Source of the DNA: Gymnothorax reevesii
Lineage: Eukaryota > Chordata > Actinopteri > Anguilliformes > Muraenidae
NCBI GenBank assembly: GCA_029721435.1
Contig: CM056573.1
Location: forward strand, 95,864,947 to 95,928,946
DNA length: 64,000 nt
Direction of reading: 5' to 3'
Shown: positions 22,386 through 35,484 of the stretch, in pieces
Layout of the letters: every line of letters begins with the position of its first letter
How positions within the stretch are numbered: the first letter of the stretch is position 1
Notes under the pieces: generated by a model
What the model was told of the DNA's origin: nothing
The model's input: the letters and a program-made list of their open reading frames with translations, nothing else
Database searches by the model: none
Translations under genes and position numbers: made by a program

Positions 22386-25019
22386 CTATTTTTTTTTTGT
22401 ATGATCAAATATTAGTCATCTATGAAAGCAGACGGCTGGAAGAAAAAAAAAAAACAACCAAAATCCGGTGGCAGCTTTGCTGCTTGACCCCTTTAGGCAG
22501 ATGCCAAATCAAGCCAATCCTTGCCTGTTGTGCATGGCCCCTATTTAAGGCTTTATAACTCAGGATTTTAGTGTCACAGACTGGAAAAATTATTTCAATG
22601 AAACAAAACACTTGTCTCATTTGGAATTACAATTATGGCTTCATTTAGACGCCAGCATCTGCGCTGCACTAAGGGTTTTATACAGACAAGGTACAGATAG
22701 TGTACAGACAAGGCTTCCGTAATCATCACTGTCATCATCATAACAGCAAAAATGACCTCACTGCTGGAATGATTATCAAACTTTATTATTGGCATTGGAC
22801 GTATTTTTCCCCCTCATAGTGTAGTAAACTTGCCCCGCTAAATTTAGTTTCACAGGGGGTGTTCTGAATCTATCTATAGTCTATCCCTGGTAGACAGGCC
22901 TCATGTAGGCTGAGTGGCTCCAAACATATTAATGCCCCACTGTGTACTCTGATAATCTTTGATAATATGACTCTCCTTGGCTCATAATATTTTGCTTCTC
23001 TGCATCATTAAAAATTAATTTGTACCGTACATTACCTTTACATGTCATAGAAATTATTTCAGATCCATGTAGCCCTAGATATTACAGTCTGCTTATTTAT
23101 TTGGCAGTAGATATTCACGATTACTTCATAAACCACTTGGAATGCATGTACGATTTTGTGATTTATTGAACCAAATATTACAAACTACATCTAAACAACA
23201 GTGTTGAATTTTGCAGTGTTCTGGTAAGATTTAAAGCAGGTGAATTCTAGGTGAGTAATGGGTTGTGCCAGTGTTCTGATTTTTTTTTGTTCATTTATGG
23301 TAGAATTGTGTTTTTTTTTTTGCATGATCATTGTTCTATGCAATTCATTTTTGAATTCCTTTCTTTTCTCCTTGTGTGTGTGTCTGTCTCTCTCTGTCAC
23401 TCCCTGCTCTGAGCCTAGTTTGTTGCCACGCCCTTTCCCTGCATGCTCACCTGCTTTGTATTTTCAACATTGAATCCCTGTGTTTTGTCTTTATTTTGTA
23501 CTTAATTTAGTTTGTTCACTGCTTTGCTTATTTAATATTTTTCTTTTTTTCCATGGTTTTTAGTTTCCCTAAGTTCTGTTACATTTTCAAGTGCTTTAAT
23601 TTCTTTCCTCACTCCCAAACTCAGCCTCCCAATTCTGTTTCGTTATATCCTTGTTAGCTCTCGTTTCAAATCTCGCTCCCCACATGAGTTTTAATTTCAC
23701 TGACCTGTTCCGCATTCATTCCCTGCTTTATTATCCCCTTTATATAGCCAGCTCTTTCTGTTAGCAAGTTTGTTGCCATAATTCTTTCAAAAATCTTTTG
23801 AGGATTATAATGGAGCTCTGATTCCCAGTTTCAATTTGCTTCTGTTCCAAGTTTCATGAGCTTCTTCTTACTCCTGCTTGCTGAGGTTTTTTTGGTTTTG
23901 ATCATGGCTGGCTTCTGGACATATGATTTGGATCTTCAATTGATTCAGCATTTATGTTTATTGGCTTGTGAACCCAGGACTGTAACATGACCACAAATCT
24001 GTCTACTCCCTGAGTACTGCATTCTGCTCACTTGGCTTTGAATGGGATTGTCTGACTTTGTTGTCAACTGTGAACTAAACCAATGAACTGAGCAACCATC
24101 TGTGCTTGATTCCTGAGTCTGGTACCAAACTGATTGATTCAACTTTTTCGGCTTGTGGTAATGCGCATGCGATTGTCTAAAAGGGGCTGGTCCTACTGTC
24201 TACAGTTTTTTTCTGTTTTACCATTTCTGCTGTATTAAGTTTGTCTTAATACAGGAACCTGTGACTTTGAGTATCAGAGTGTGTGAATAAGATGTTCTGC
24301 ACCATTCCTGCACTCAACAGGGATGCATCAGACTCAAAGGAGCGGCCAGATCTGTGTAACAATAATCCTCCATGTGCCTATGAGTTGGCATTTTTTTGCC
24401 AACAAAATTAATTTCTGAATTTCCTCCTTTGGCAGTATCACTGTTTAAATGACAGTGCTAAACCCATGCAGAGTGCTAGAAACCTCAGTCTGCATTTTTT
24501 TTATTCCCCTATCCTGCCACTCAAGAACAAGTGTGCAGCCACACAGCCAAACACATGGTTGCATATACGCATGGACAGACCTGTGCATATATACTTGCCC
24601 TCCTACTCAAGGATAAAACACAAACACCTGGATGCAAGAACATGCAGTCAAAGTGTACTTTCTCAAAGTTGGGCCACAATATCGAATTCATTTATAATCT
24701 GAGGCGGTGAAAATTTGCAATGCTGGTGGTGGTGACAGATGGCAGAAGGCATTTGGGGTAATGAGCACAAATGATTCAATCTCTTGCATTTGCATATTAG
24801 GCAGCAACCAAACAGGTTGAGTGCTGAGGGGCCCCTTGGCTTGCCTGGGATCTGTGGCCTGGATGGGACAGCAGCACAGCAGTGGGCCACTCTTCCTTAG
24901 CCCACCACCGGGACATAAATTAACATAGCATGGGGGAAAATAATATGCAATAATGTATGTTTGCAAAGAAATTATTATTTCTTGAATTAATATGCATATT
25001 GGGAAATACACAGAGGGGG
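22386..25019. other. Mostly featureless; T/C-rich LTR-like stretch at about 23390-24345
   Basis: No gene is supported. From 23390 the plus strand is T/C-rich with CTTTATATAGCC near 23740 and ends near AACAGGGATGCATCAGACTC, which resembles the LTR-leader composition of the fish Gypsy element at 59228. No second copy or terminal duplication was found, so this is a weak suggestion. Confidence 0.3.
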
Positions 25020-25021
25020 TA

Positions 25022-25420
25022 CACTCACTGGTCCTTTGTCAAGTGCACCTTTGTAATATTGGGTGGAAACCCTCTTTGTCCCCGAATAAAAGGAATTCTT
25101 TGTGGTATGATTCAAGGTGCTGAAAACATTCCACATCCTGGTTGTGCCAATATGATAGCATCTTGTACTTGCTACAGACCTGTTGGCAGCACATTGATGT
25201 CGTGAATCTCACATTTCATGACATGCAAGGTGCACTATGGGATTGAGATCTGATGCATGTTGAGGCCACTTGAGTAGACTGAACTCATTGCCATGATTGT
25301 GGAGCAGCTTTTGATGAGGTGAGCTTTGTGACATGAGATATTATCCTGCAGGAAGTAGCCATTAGAAAATGGGTGGACTTTGGCTTTCAAGTCAAAGAAT
25401 CATATCTTCCCTGTTGCAAA
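25022..25420 (-). pseudogene. Tc1/mariner-like transposase fossil, 3' part
   Basis: After TA, CACTCACTGGTCC begins a sequence like the terminus of an abundant fish Tc1-type family. Read on the minus strand, about 25245-25300 encodes LKWPQHASDLNPIVHL, the region around the third catalytic acid of Tc1-family transposases, where IEH is expected; the Glu codon has become Val. Similarity fades past about 25420, so the N-terminal half is absent or beyond recognition. Confidence 0.65.
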
Positions 25421-26050
25421 TGCTGATGTTTGGAGGGCTGTGCTCAAATGAGCTATAAGCTAATGAGTCATTCAACACTCAAACTATAGACTCTGATAAA
25501 GTTTTCCTCTAGCACAGTTATGAATTTGGGCCTTTGTATTCCCTTTATGCCCTGCTTAGACATATATTGAGCTCCAATGAGTGCTTTGTGTGACATCTTC
25601 AGTTTTTTGTTTTTTTGTTTTGTTTTTTTTTACAAAAGCAACAAGAATAAATACCGAGTGCTTATGATTGTCATATAGTTGAGTTGAGTGTGAGAGTGTG
25701 CTCTCCAAGTTGAACTAGTTTACTGTAAAAAAGGGAAGTGACAAGAATTACTTCAGGCACACTGCACTGAGCCAAAAATGTAATTAAAAAGGCTTTTTTT
25801 GGCAATATCAGGCACGACATGCAACAGTCTTCATCTCTCAAAATAACTACTTCTGAGTTTCCTGTTTCAATTTGGCCGTTTCACTCTTAAATAAAAAAAT
25901 TTAAAATTATTTTCTCAGTCACAGAACTGTCCTGTTGAATTCCACATTCCCATTTATTTTTTTCTATTGTATATCTCAGAACAAAAAAAAAAATGATTGG
26001 TGATAGTTTCTTTCACAATTTCATAATCATCATGCCATCCTGGTTGTATA

Positions 26051-27665
26051 CCACCCCAATTCCAAAATAGTTGGGACAAAGTGAATAAAATCAAAATGCA
26101 ATTACTTTCAAATCTCACCAGCCAGTATTTTATTCACAATAGAACAGAGATAACATATAAATATTGAAACTGAGAAATTTCAAAATTTTATCCACAAAAT
26201 AAGCTAATTTCAAATTTGTTGGCTGCTACAGGTCTCAAAAAGTTGGGACAGGGACCTGTTTACCATGGTGTAGCATCCCCTCTTCTTTTTAACACAGAGT
26301 GCAGGCGTCTGGGCTTTGAGAAGACACGTTTCTTGAGTTTAATCACTGGAGTTTAATCATTTGATCCCACTCTTGTTTAATACAGGATTCTAGCTGCTGG
26401 AGAGTTTTGGGTCTCCCTTGACAGACTTTTTGTTGAATTATGCACCAAATGTTCTCAATCGGTGAAAGATCAGGACGGCAGGCAGGCCAGTTCAGCACAC
26501 GGACTCTTCTACTACAAAGCCATGCTGTTGTAATAGCTGCAGTATGTGGTACTGCATTGTCCTGTTGAAATGCACAAGGCCTTCCCTGAAATAGATGTCA
26601 TCTGGGGGGGAGCATATGTTGCTCTAAAACCTTCATATACCTTTCAGCGTTCATGATCCTTTTTAAAACATGCAAGTGTCCCACACCATATGCACTAATG
26701 CATTCCCATACCATCAGAGATGCTGGCTTTCGAACTGAACACTGATAACAGGAGGGGTGGTTTTTCTCCTCTTTAGCCCGGAGGACACAACGCCTATGAT
26801 TTCCAACAAGAATGTAAAATTTGGACTTGTCTGATCACAGGACACTTTGCCACTTTGCTACAGTCCATTTTAAATGAGCCTCAGCCTACAGAACGTGGTG
26901 GCGCAGAACTGTTTCCTTTCAACAGAGATTAAAACCATCCATATTCTCCAAACGGTTCAAGAACAGCTTTCAATTTATTTTGGGTACACCTTGGATAGTC
27001 ATTTTAGCAAATTTTACCGGAGTCTTGAAGGATTTAACAAGAGTAGGATCAAAGTCCAATGGCTAAACTCAAGAAACTTGTCTCCTCGATGCCCAGACGC
27101 CTCCAGTCTGTGTTAAAAAGAAGAGGGGGTTAAGTGCCTCTTGATGGCCAGCCAGGCGCTCATCAGGAAGATTCTAAGCCTGTTCATCTCCAGGTATCCT
27201 CCGCCCTTGTTTTGAACTTGCGAGGATTCAACCAATCAGTGTATAAGATGCAGTGGCTGACAAGCGTGTGCTTTGGAGGAGAGCCACAAACTGTCTTCAC
27301 TCTCCTGAATTGGCAACAAGCAGTCGCATATAAGCAAGCCTCTCACAGAGTTCCCCAATTGGGTATGCCAGATTTGGGTGTGATTGGAGATGCCAAATTG
27401 AATAAATAAATAAATAAATAAATAAAATAATAAAAAACAAGAAAGTACACCATGTTAAACAGACCCCTGTCCCAACTTTTTAGCGACCTGTAGCAGCCAT
27501 CAAATTTGAAATGAGCACATTTTGTGGATAAAATTGTAAAATTTCTTAATTTCAACATTTGCTATGTTATCTCTCTTCTTTAGTGAATAAAATCTGCCTG
27601 GTGTGATTCCTTTTGATTTTATTCACAATTTACACTTTGTCTCAACTACTTTGGAATTAGGGTTG
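26051..27665 (-). mobile_element. Tc1/mariner-type fossil with TA duplications and an internal foreign segment
   Basis: The ends CCACCCCAATTCCAAAATAG and, inverted, CAACCCTAATTCCAAAGTAG lie between TA at 26049-26050 and TA at 27666-27667. The minus strand near 26400-26500 encodes WPACRPDLSPIENIWCIIQQ, the SPDLSPIENIW-type catalytic region. Between about 26900 and 27450 the expected transposase N-terminal coding sequence is replaced by unrelated sequence ending in an AAAT microsatellite (27402-27427), so a second repeat seems to have inserted or recombined here. Not functional. Confidence 0.8.
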
Positions 27666-27667
27666 TA

Positions 27668-29100
27668 TTTTTCAACAAATTTTCACCAAGAGGTATTCAG
27701 AATGAATGTATTAGCATCCCTTTTCGATGAAAGTGGCCGTGTATAATCAATACTGCACACAACATACATACATACATATACAAGTGCATATGAGCACTGC
27801 ACACTATTGTAGCTGACTTAAGATCCATATCAACATTTGCTCACAAAATTTCTTCTCCAGTTCATCATATAAATATTACATTTTGTAGTGTAATAATTTT
27901 TTTCTGTTCCCAAGCTAATGGCCCCAGACCCCCACAAAAAAACTGCAGCCTTGTTCAAATTCAAATATTATATATTCAGAAAAGCAACGTAATTGTTGTT
28001 ACTCACCCAATTAGTCCAAATGCTCACCCAAGGATGACATCCTAATAAACCTGCCTCTTCAACAGAAGTGTTTTGTAATTAAGCAAGTCTAATCTTTAAA
28101 ACATCTTTGCTTTGTTTTTCCATGTCCAAGCTGAGTCATCAGAGGTATAATTATAATCATTATTAATGTGCTTATAAGGCGCTGATGTATGTATTTACAA
28201 TGAATGTGTTCATGCATTTACATCATATCAGCAGTCATACTGGAAAGAACAAACTGGACAGCAATAAAGAAGCCCCATTTACAATCGCTGTGCTCAGCTC
28301 TCATTAACTGATCTACTGATTCAAAGCAATTAGAGGAAATATAGAAGTAGTGGGTTCAGATCCTGCCAAGGACAGCCAGGGAATTGATTGGTACTACAGC
28401 AAGGTTATTGAGACTGGTCCAGGGGGGGAATGGTGTGCTGAGTTGAAAAGGGGGAATTGAGTCTCTATCAGCCCCATGGGAGTGATGGGCCCACCAGAGG
28501 CTGGTTTCAGGGTGACAGTCGGGAAGTGAGGTTGTTAATGGAATGCAAAGGGACTGCGAGAGGGCCTGTGCAATCAAACAGCTTCCCTTCGCCCCTTCAT
28601 TGTAGGAGCTAATTAACACATAAAGTAGCAGAAAAGTGCTGGCACCAGGTCTGCACCTTAGAGAGGCTGGCGGTGAGAGTACCATCACGAGGGTCCTCTG
28701 GGATTTGGATGCTGTCAAGAAAACAAACAGCATGTTTTATTGTTACTCTGAGTCAGACCTCCAAGGTTTGGTTTTGCAAGTGCAGGGGAAAATTGTTGTG
28801 GTTTTCAGTACGCAGTTTGGTCATCTCTTTTGGCAGAGGATGTTGCCTGGGTTTTTGATTAATAAATGCCAAATTTGCGTACTGAGGCCTAAAACTTTTC
28901 AAGCATCTAGCTGGCACCAAAGGATACCATTACTATGCCTAATTGTGAAAAAAATATGCTATTAAGACAGTGTGATTATTTTTGGATCTCAGCCAGAAAT
29001 AATGTCTTTTCAGATCAGACTGTTTATAAATTAGCTTCACAATCACCGGGTTATGCAGCTTTTTTCAAGCCCAAATTTCAGGCCAAACAATTACATGAAT
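27668..29100. other. No supported feature
   Basis: Some GC-richer patches (28380-28700) contain short open frames on both strands, but no domain, splice pattern or repeat is evident. Confidence 0.5.
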
Positions 29101-29395
29101 AATTACCTCCACCATGGAGGATGTTTTTGCCGGTGTAAGTTTGTCTGTCTGTCTGTCAGTTTGTTCATGAGATAACTCAAAACATAATGGCCAGATAACT
29201 GAAATTTTCTGGATGGGTTGCTACTACATCAGGGATGGACCCCATTAATTTTGACCGCGATCGGTCAAACAATATGGTCGCCACAGCAACCATCACAAAA
29301 TCCTATGTTGCAGATACCTTAATGAGCCATGTTCACTCAGCAGGATTTCGACTGCTGCCTTGGCAGTAGGCACTCCACTCTTGGAGTGCCTCTCT
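29101..29395. mobile_element. Short interspersed repeat with CCTCCACCATGGAGG start
   Basis: The start is a palindrome, CCTCCACCATGGAGG, followed by a GTCTGTCTGTCTGTC tract and later GGCACTCCACTCTTGGAGTGCC, another palindrome. This build is familiar from high-copy non-autonomous repeats of fish. It shares the TTTGTCYGTC core with the elements at 17836 and 52455. The class and exact ends are uncertain. Confidence 0.55.
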
Positions 29396-31331
29396 TTAAA
29401 TAATAATTTAAAAAAGGAAACTGAATCAGGAACGTACAGTGAATTATTCAACTGATTGCGACGCTGATAATCCATGATGACGCAAAACATTTTTAAAAAT
29501 CTGAATAATAATTGCTTTTTCATGTGCGTCGCAATCTTCTGAAAACAAATACGAAAATTACATACTTTGAAATGAGCATACCCAGTCAGAGTTGGAGCTT
29601 ATTTTTTTCTTGTCACGTCCACACATGCTGCACTAAAACAAAGGATCCTAATAGCACAGTAATCTCTAACAGAACAGCAATGACTATCTAGAGCTCTGTA
29701 GTTGGAGAAAATTGGTTGGTGTTGAGGGCAGGGAGAGGTTTTTGTTGACCTGAATGTCCTGTAATTGGTTGCCTGGGCATCAGCACTGCTCCATGTTACA
29801 GATTTGTTGGATTAAAAAATGGTTGATTAGGTTCTGGCCAGTCTCTGTAGATTAAGTTTGCGTGTAATTAGCTAGGCGGCGCGTACAGCGTGAACATAGG
29901 AACTGTGGGAAGGAGGTGAAAGAGTACGGGGGAGGGGTGCATGGTTCCATGCAGATGGGTGAATTAGCGCCTGCTGTCTGGGCCTGGCAGCCACGCATCA
30001 TACCTGGCGCAGTGACAACCTGGAGGGTCCACTGCCAGCATGGGCTGTCCCACAGCCTTTCGAGAGCACAAAACACAACCGTCCCCATTCACTCTAGGAT
30101 CCCCTGGTGCAGCCTATACTTCTACCTCACAGCCATTTCACTGGATCAGTGCACACTAGACAACCTGCAAGACAAAAAATTTCACCATGCTATTTCTTGC
30201 ACTGAAACGGTAACAGTGGCCGTTATCATCTTTGGTTTAAAAAAATGCAATTCTGATTTTGAGCTCATCAATGTCACATGAAGTAAGACCATTTATATCC
30301 TTCCACAGGTCCTTACGCAATGAAGAAATACATAGACAACCAGGAGAAAAATCATACATTATTAGCCATTATAAAACCAATAGTTTTGTCAATGAGTGCA
30401 TACATGTTTCTATTAATTTAAAAATAGATTTGGGACGCTGGGCATTTGAGAAAGCAGTTCAGTCTTTTCTTGTCCATGGGATTTATCAGAATATTACAGC
30501 TTATAATCTAAATCTTCGAGGAATGTGCATATCATTTATGTGCATAGTTCAGGGTTCGAGCCTCAGTTAACTGTTTTGTATAAGCAGTGTCATCAGCTGT
30601 ACAAATGGATGAGGTAGTAAGTAAGCTTTGTAAATCATCCTTGTCATCTGCCAAGATATCTAACACAAAAATCCAAAGCCTCATTCTGAGGCCCTTTTAT
30701 CTGTGTGCCAAAGGGGTGACAACTGACCAGCACAATTCTGCATTTACCGGAAATTTTCCTTCCACTCATCATATTTTCAAAGTATTGTGTATTGTGGGCA
30801 AGGATTGCAGTAGGCCATCCTATTTTTGCTCTCTCGCATGTTTGGAGAAAAATTTCATCCTGCCAACATTGCTGATTGCTCCTCATATAGTAAATGTGGT
30901 CAGTGTCGGTAGATGTGTGTTATGTGATTAGCGGCTTCATTGGCAAGGCAGATCTGTCCCCTTCAAGTCAGCAGACCAGCAGAGGGAGAAGTCTCTATCC
31001 CTCAGATGGCATTGTGTTTGGGGGGGTGGGGGGTGCCATGACTGGTGATGGATTTAGCTTTCTAGGATGGGTTAGTGGGATTGGGGGGTAGGGGCTGCAG
31101 AAGGAGGGCTGGCTCACAGCAGGGCCAGATGCAGAGGCTCAAGTCCAGGGATGGCACTGGGGCAACAGTGAGGCCCCGGCGCACCAGCTGCTGTCTCCCT
31201 GTAACAAACAGCTGTGTGTGAATATTCATATAAATGCCTGTTTGTTTGTCTGACCTGCAGCCATTAAACTTCCCGCACATTCAAATGCAACCGCCAGTCA
31301 ATTGTGGACCTGCCCATGGTAGAGCTTGAGC
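29396..31331. other. No supported feature
   Basis: No gene or repeat structure can be supported; short frames around 29916-30931 overlap each other on both strands without recognisable domains. A G-run-rich patch lies at 31016-31100. Confidence 0.45.
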
Positions 31332-31339
31332 CTTTCCAG

Positions 31340-32101
31340 CAGTAGCGGCTATAGACCCGGGAATGACGGGGCGCAGACACGTCCCTTTATGACAATTAGT
31401 CCTGGGTAGTTCGCAATCATTTTCCTTTACTGACGCGTTTTCCAATTATCGTACTTGGCAACTTAAGACACGGTCTCTCCAAATGTGATCGAACAGCGAT
31501 GAAATCATGGGCGAAATTCAGTACAGAAAAAAAATTTACTTATTAATAGGCCAGTGCTTCGCGTTGATTGATCAGGTCCGTGTTCCAGTGAAATATCGCC
31601 TTTCACTCTCGGTATTGTGTGGGTTGATAAAAAAGAGGCACTTGGCAGTTAAATAGGCAGCGTGCTGCTCAAGCTGTTTGCGTGAGAGTCGTCAGGTATG
31701 CAAGTTTGACTAACGTTGATTTAAATACAGCAAATAAGCGTCCAGATGAACGATTGTCCTCTTACGTAATCGGGGAGAACAAGCAGCAGCTGTTAACTGT
31801 GGAGTGCTCTCGGAGCAAACCTTCGGTTACTCATGAAAATGACTGAGAACAGGTCAGGACTAACGACTGTTTTAAACGGATGTTTTGTCACAATTCTCAG
31901 TTCAGGTTCCGCCACTGAGCTGAATTAAGCCCATGATTTCATCGCTGTTCGATCGCATTTGGAGAGACCGTGTCTTGAGTTGCCAAGTACGATAATTGGA
32001 AAACGCGTCAGTAAAGGAAAATGATTGCGAACTACCCAGGACTAATTGTCATAAAGGGACATGAGTGCGCCCCGCCATTCCCGGGTCTAGAGCCGCTACT
32101 G
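31340..32101. mobile_element. hAT-type MITE with 173-bp inverted repeats and perfect 8-bp TSD
   Basis: CTTTCCAG at 31332-31339 and 32102-32109 is an exact 8-bp duplication, the length made by hAT transposases. The ends CAGTAGCGGCT... are inverted copies over about 173 bp (31340-31512 and 31929-32101) with few mismatches, and the start CAGTAGCGG fits hAT termini. The 416-bp core shows no coding capacity. High arm identity and the intact duplication suggest recent movement by a transposase supplied elsewhere. Confidence 0.9.
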
Positions 32102-32109
32102 CTTTCCAG

Positions 32110-33256
32110 AGCTGCTCTGAGAGCTTAGTTTGAGCCGAGCCATCTTGGTTTTCATTGGCCAGGGAGTGACACATGCATGTGTACTGTAGAACCTCAGAGA
32201 GGCAGGTATAGTTTTCTGAGTCACAGTTTCTTTTTTTGCTGGTGCAATTTCATCAAGGTTTTGTTACGTTGATAATTTTAGAGCAATAGAGGGAAATGGT
32301 CTAAAGCAAAACACCACTCCACACACACACACAATTAAATTCAGTGGACAAAATTTTATGCACCCAGCAAGATTTAGTGGTCCAGGTTTGAAGATGGGTT
32401 CCATTGAATATTCATGCAAAATTCAAAATGTCATCCATGTAGTTTGGCTTTCACAGGAAGTCTGAAAATTTGCAAAATTCTGCAGCTTGTAGTTAGCCAT
32501 AATAAAATTTGCATGTCATCGTGGCTTTACATGTGCAATATAAACCTGTCCAGCCGTCGTGTCTGGCTACGAACACTAATAAACAAGGGCGGCCATCGGG
32601 AGCACCAGAAGCTTTCCCGGTGGACCGCTGGGTCAGTGCGCCGGTCCGGCCAGCAAAAAATAAGAGAATCAAAAAAAAAAGCAAAATTACAATTGCGTTG
32701 ATGGCGCACTGGTGGCCAGCCCAGCGGCCCACATGTAGGTGAGCAAAAGCGCTTTAAGTCGACCCAAGGACTGGAGCACGTGACCACATTTTCAATTATT
32801 GAATTATGCCACACTCATCTGCTCAGACCACAAGATTAATCTCGTGGCTATAAAAGTAACGTGAAAGAAAGTGTGACATGCTTTATACTCAACTTTGGAT
32901 GGTTTTGTTTCACTAGTCCAGTTATCTTGCGTCATGGACTTTTTTTTAATCTGCTTATATATTTGCTTTATGATATAAGAATGACTGAAAAACTGTATTC
33001 TTGCAAATAAAAAACGATGCAGCGACTTCAGCTATGTACAATTTATTTCATGTTGTTGTTTTCGTCCTAAAAGTTTAAGAAGGCAGGCTTGCTGGGAAAT
33101 TTATTCGGTCAATGGTCTTGCTTGTCCTCTGTTGCGTTCACAGTCTAAAAACAAGTTTCAACCACTATGAGATCAGACGAAAATGTCCGAAAGCAATGGA
33201 GAGGCGGAAATGCTTTGAGAATGAAATACACAGACATTGGAGGCTCAGGCTTTCAA
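32110..33256. other. Spacer with AC repeat and possible promoter
   Basis: A short (AC)n lies near 32321. GC-richer sequence at 32560-32740 holds open frames on both strands without domains. A TATA-like element lies at 32849-32855 and is listed with the putative exon below. Confidence 0.4.
32849..32855 (+). promoter_or_regulatory. TATA-box-like element
   Basis: GGCTATAAAAGTAACG lies about 400 bp upstream of the putative signal-peptide exon at 33257. Position and match suggest a core promoter, but no other evidence of transcription is visible. Confidence 0.3.
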
Positions 33257-33337
33257 ATGCAAAAGAAAATCACCACGTGTTTGGCCATGATGATCCTCAT
33301 GGCAAGCACCTGTCATTTGGAGGGGGGCACGGAAGCG
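33257..33337 (+). CDS. Putative first coding exon with signal-peptide-like sequence
   Basis: ATG at 33257 opens 27 codons: a basic start (MQKK), a hydrophobic stretch (CLAMMILMAST) and a short polar tail (HLEGGTEA). The exon would end in phase 0 at GCG, followed directly by the splice-donor-like GTAAGA at 33338. This is the layout of the first exon of many small secreted proteins, and a TATA-like box lies 400 bp upstream. I cannot name the gene and found no second exon downstream. The frame is also open upstream to 33167, so the start could differ. A chance open frame remains quite possible. Confidence 0.3.
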
Positions 33338-33343
33338 GTAAGA

Positions 33344-35484
33344 CTGACGTTAAATTAATAGGCTACGGCAAGTATGCATTTGGTTAAAATTTGCTTGAGC
33401 TTACAAAAGGACCCCACTATTTGGACCAGTTGTTAATAGCCTACTATTTGATGCATATTGATTCGTTGTTTTACGGTGCCACATAAAATTTGTCCTTGAA
33501 TACAGGAAGACTTTCAAATTTTCCATTTCAAAACACTGTCTTGACGTTCAAAATTACCTGTCATTAAACTTGGAACCAACGATTACTGCGGTTCTGAAGC
33601 TAGTAAGCTATTCTATCACCTTGAGAGTCTGTAAGTAAGACGTGTAACATTATTTTGAAAAAGGTTTTGTATGAGTCAATCCAAATAATGCAATGGTCTT
33701 ATTGAAAATTTCTAAATGGCCCCAAAGTCACATTTCTTTTTCACATTCATTCAAGTAAATACGTTGCATAATAAGAATAATATTTCTGTAAAAATACATT
33801 ACTTTATATGCTGACAATGTTATGTTTTTAATATAGGACTGCATCATTGTATTAAATTCCTTTTGGGACATCTCTAGGATAAATAGGATCTTTAATATAC
33901 ATAGGATTGTTTGTTTTTGGACATTACCCACCCAACCCCTGCCTACAGTATAGTAAATTCACTCACATGTACATAAGTTCAACTTAATCATGATTCAGAT
34001 TATGCATACGTTGATGTTTCACAAGACGACACTTTCTACTTGGAGTGTTTTGGAAGCATTAAAGCCTCATCTTTTAAAAACATTTTGAAAATAGACCATT
34101 ACAGCGTTGTAATAACTTTTTACAAGCTGTTGAGGGTGGTATCTTTAACTAAACCTGGTTTAGGGACTTGGGGGGAGAGGAGGGGGAACTTGGTGATCTG
34201 TTATCATCTGCTGAAATCACAAATGCATATAGCCACTGGGTTTGTATGGTAGATATACACAATAATTAATTTGTTGTAGGCCAATTGGTGTCTCATAAAC
34301 TAATAATTTCAATGTTTTACAGGATATATGGCCCAATATGATGTTAAAATGCATCCTTTTTTGTCAAATAATGTGAAATTTTTTTCGCCGGTTACTATTT
34401 CCCCATCTGTGCCCCCTGGAGAGTGCGCCGGTCAAGTACGAATTCCCAGGCCATTTTTTTTCCCCAGTCCGCCCCTGCTAGTAAACCTGTCACCTCTGTT
34501 ATGGAGAGTGGATTTTCTCCAACCAGAACTCTGACTCCATTTCCATTTACTACAAAGTCGACCAATGTCTTTACTGCATGGATAGAATGACATTAAAACA
34601 CCACCACAATGACACCTGAGATAAAGAGACTATACCGAAGATTTTTGCCAAAAAGTCCATTGAAATGAAATACAGTTACTTTTCTGTACTTTATAGTCGG
34701 TCTGAAATATGATCTTTCAGAAAATATCAAGCTCCAAAACATCCGATTTACCAGAGTAAAATATTCTTTAAGCTTAAAAATATCAGGGTGATTTATAAAT
34801 ATAACTGGATTTTCCGAGCTTTGGCCACATTTTAACATAGTAAATCAGTCACTCTGGAACCAGATATTTTCCAAACGCACATATTACGGGCCATACAATA
34901 AAAATACACAAAACTTATTTTATTTTGTTTCCACCAATTTTTTGGTGAAAATCTCAGTTAGAGTCCATTTCATTATTATGTCCTATGGATTTCCCTCCTA
35001 GTGTTTTTTGATTTCGAAAGCAAGATCAAAGGATGGCTGGACAGAAATCTGTGTGTATATCCCATACACAATGCCCTTTCTCGCTTCTCCAAGGCAAAAG
35101 CTGCGGCAAAGAACTGATTGAATTATGGTTACAATGTAGCCATTTTGGACTTTCAGGTCTCACTCCAAGCACTTTGCTGCACATATTCTATTCTAACCCT
35201 GTCTCTAAATATTTATTAAATCTCAGAAAGCAAAGCTTCATTCGTGTAGAAATATCCATCCATGATAACGTGGCACAAAATCTACACATAACCAAGGAAA
35301 AATTAGACGTGATTAGTCCACTTGTTATAACAGGGGTGTTATTTTCATTAGAATAGGCTACTCATAGCCCTGCAGTCCAACAATAGACTTGTTCTAAATT
35401 TGCATGACAGCAGATTTTTATCCAGCTGTTGACTTTGCTGTTGGCTATATGAAATCCATACCTTTTGAAACTCTCTGCCTCACT
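33344..35484. other. No supported feature; intron-like AT-rich DNA
   Basis: If the exon at 33257 is real, this would be intron 1. No exon-like open stretch with flanking splice signals, and no repeat, is recognised. The open frame at 35033-35356 has no domain I know. Confidence 0.4.

Noticed and set aside
28341..28370. tRNA-like B box (GGTTCAGATCC) suggesting a SINE or tRNA
   Set aside because: No matching A box or cloverleaf could be drawn.
35033..35356. 107-codon ORF
   Set aside because: No recognised domain, no repeat context and no splice or promoter evidence; probably chance.
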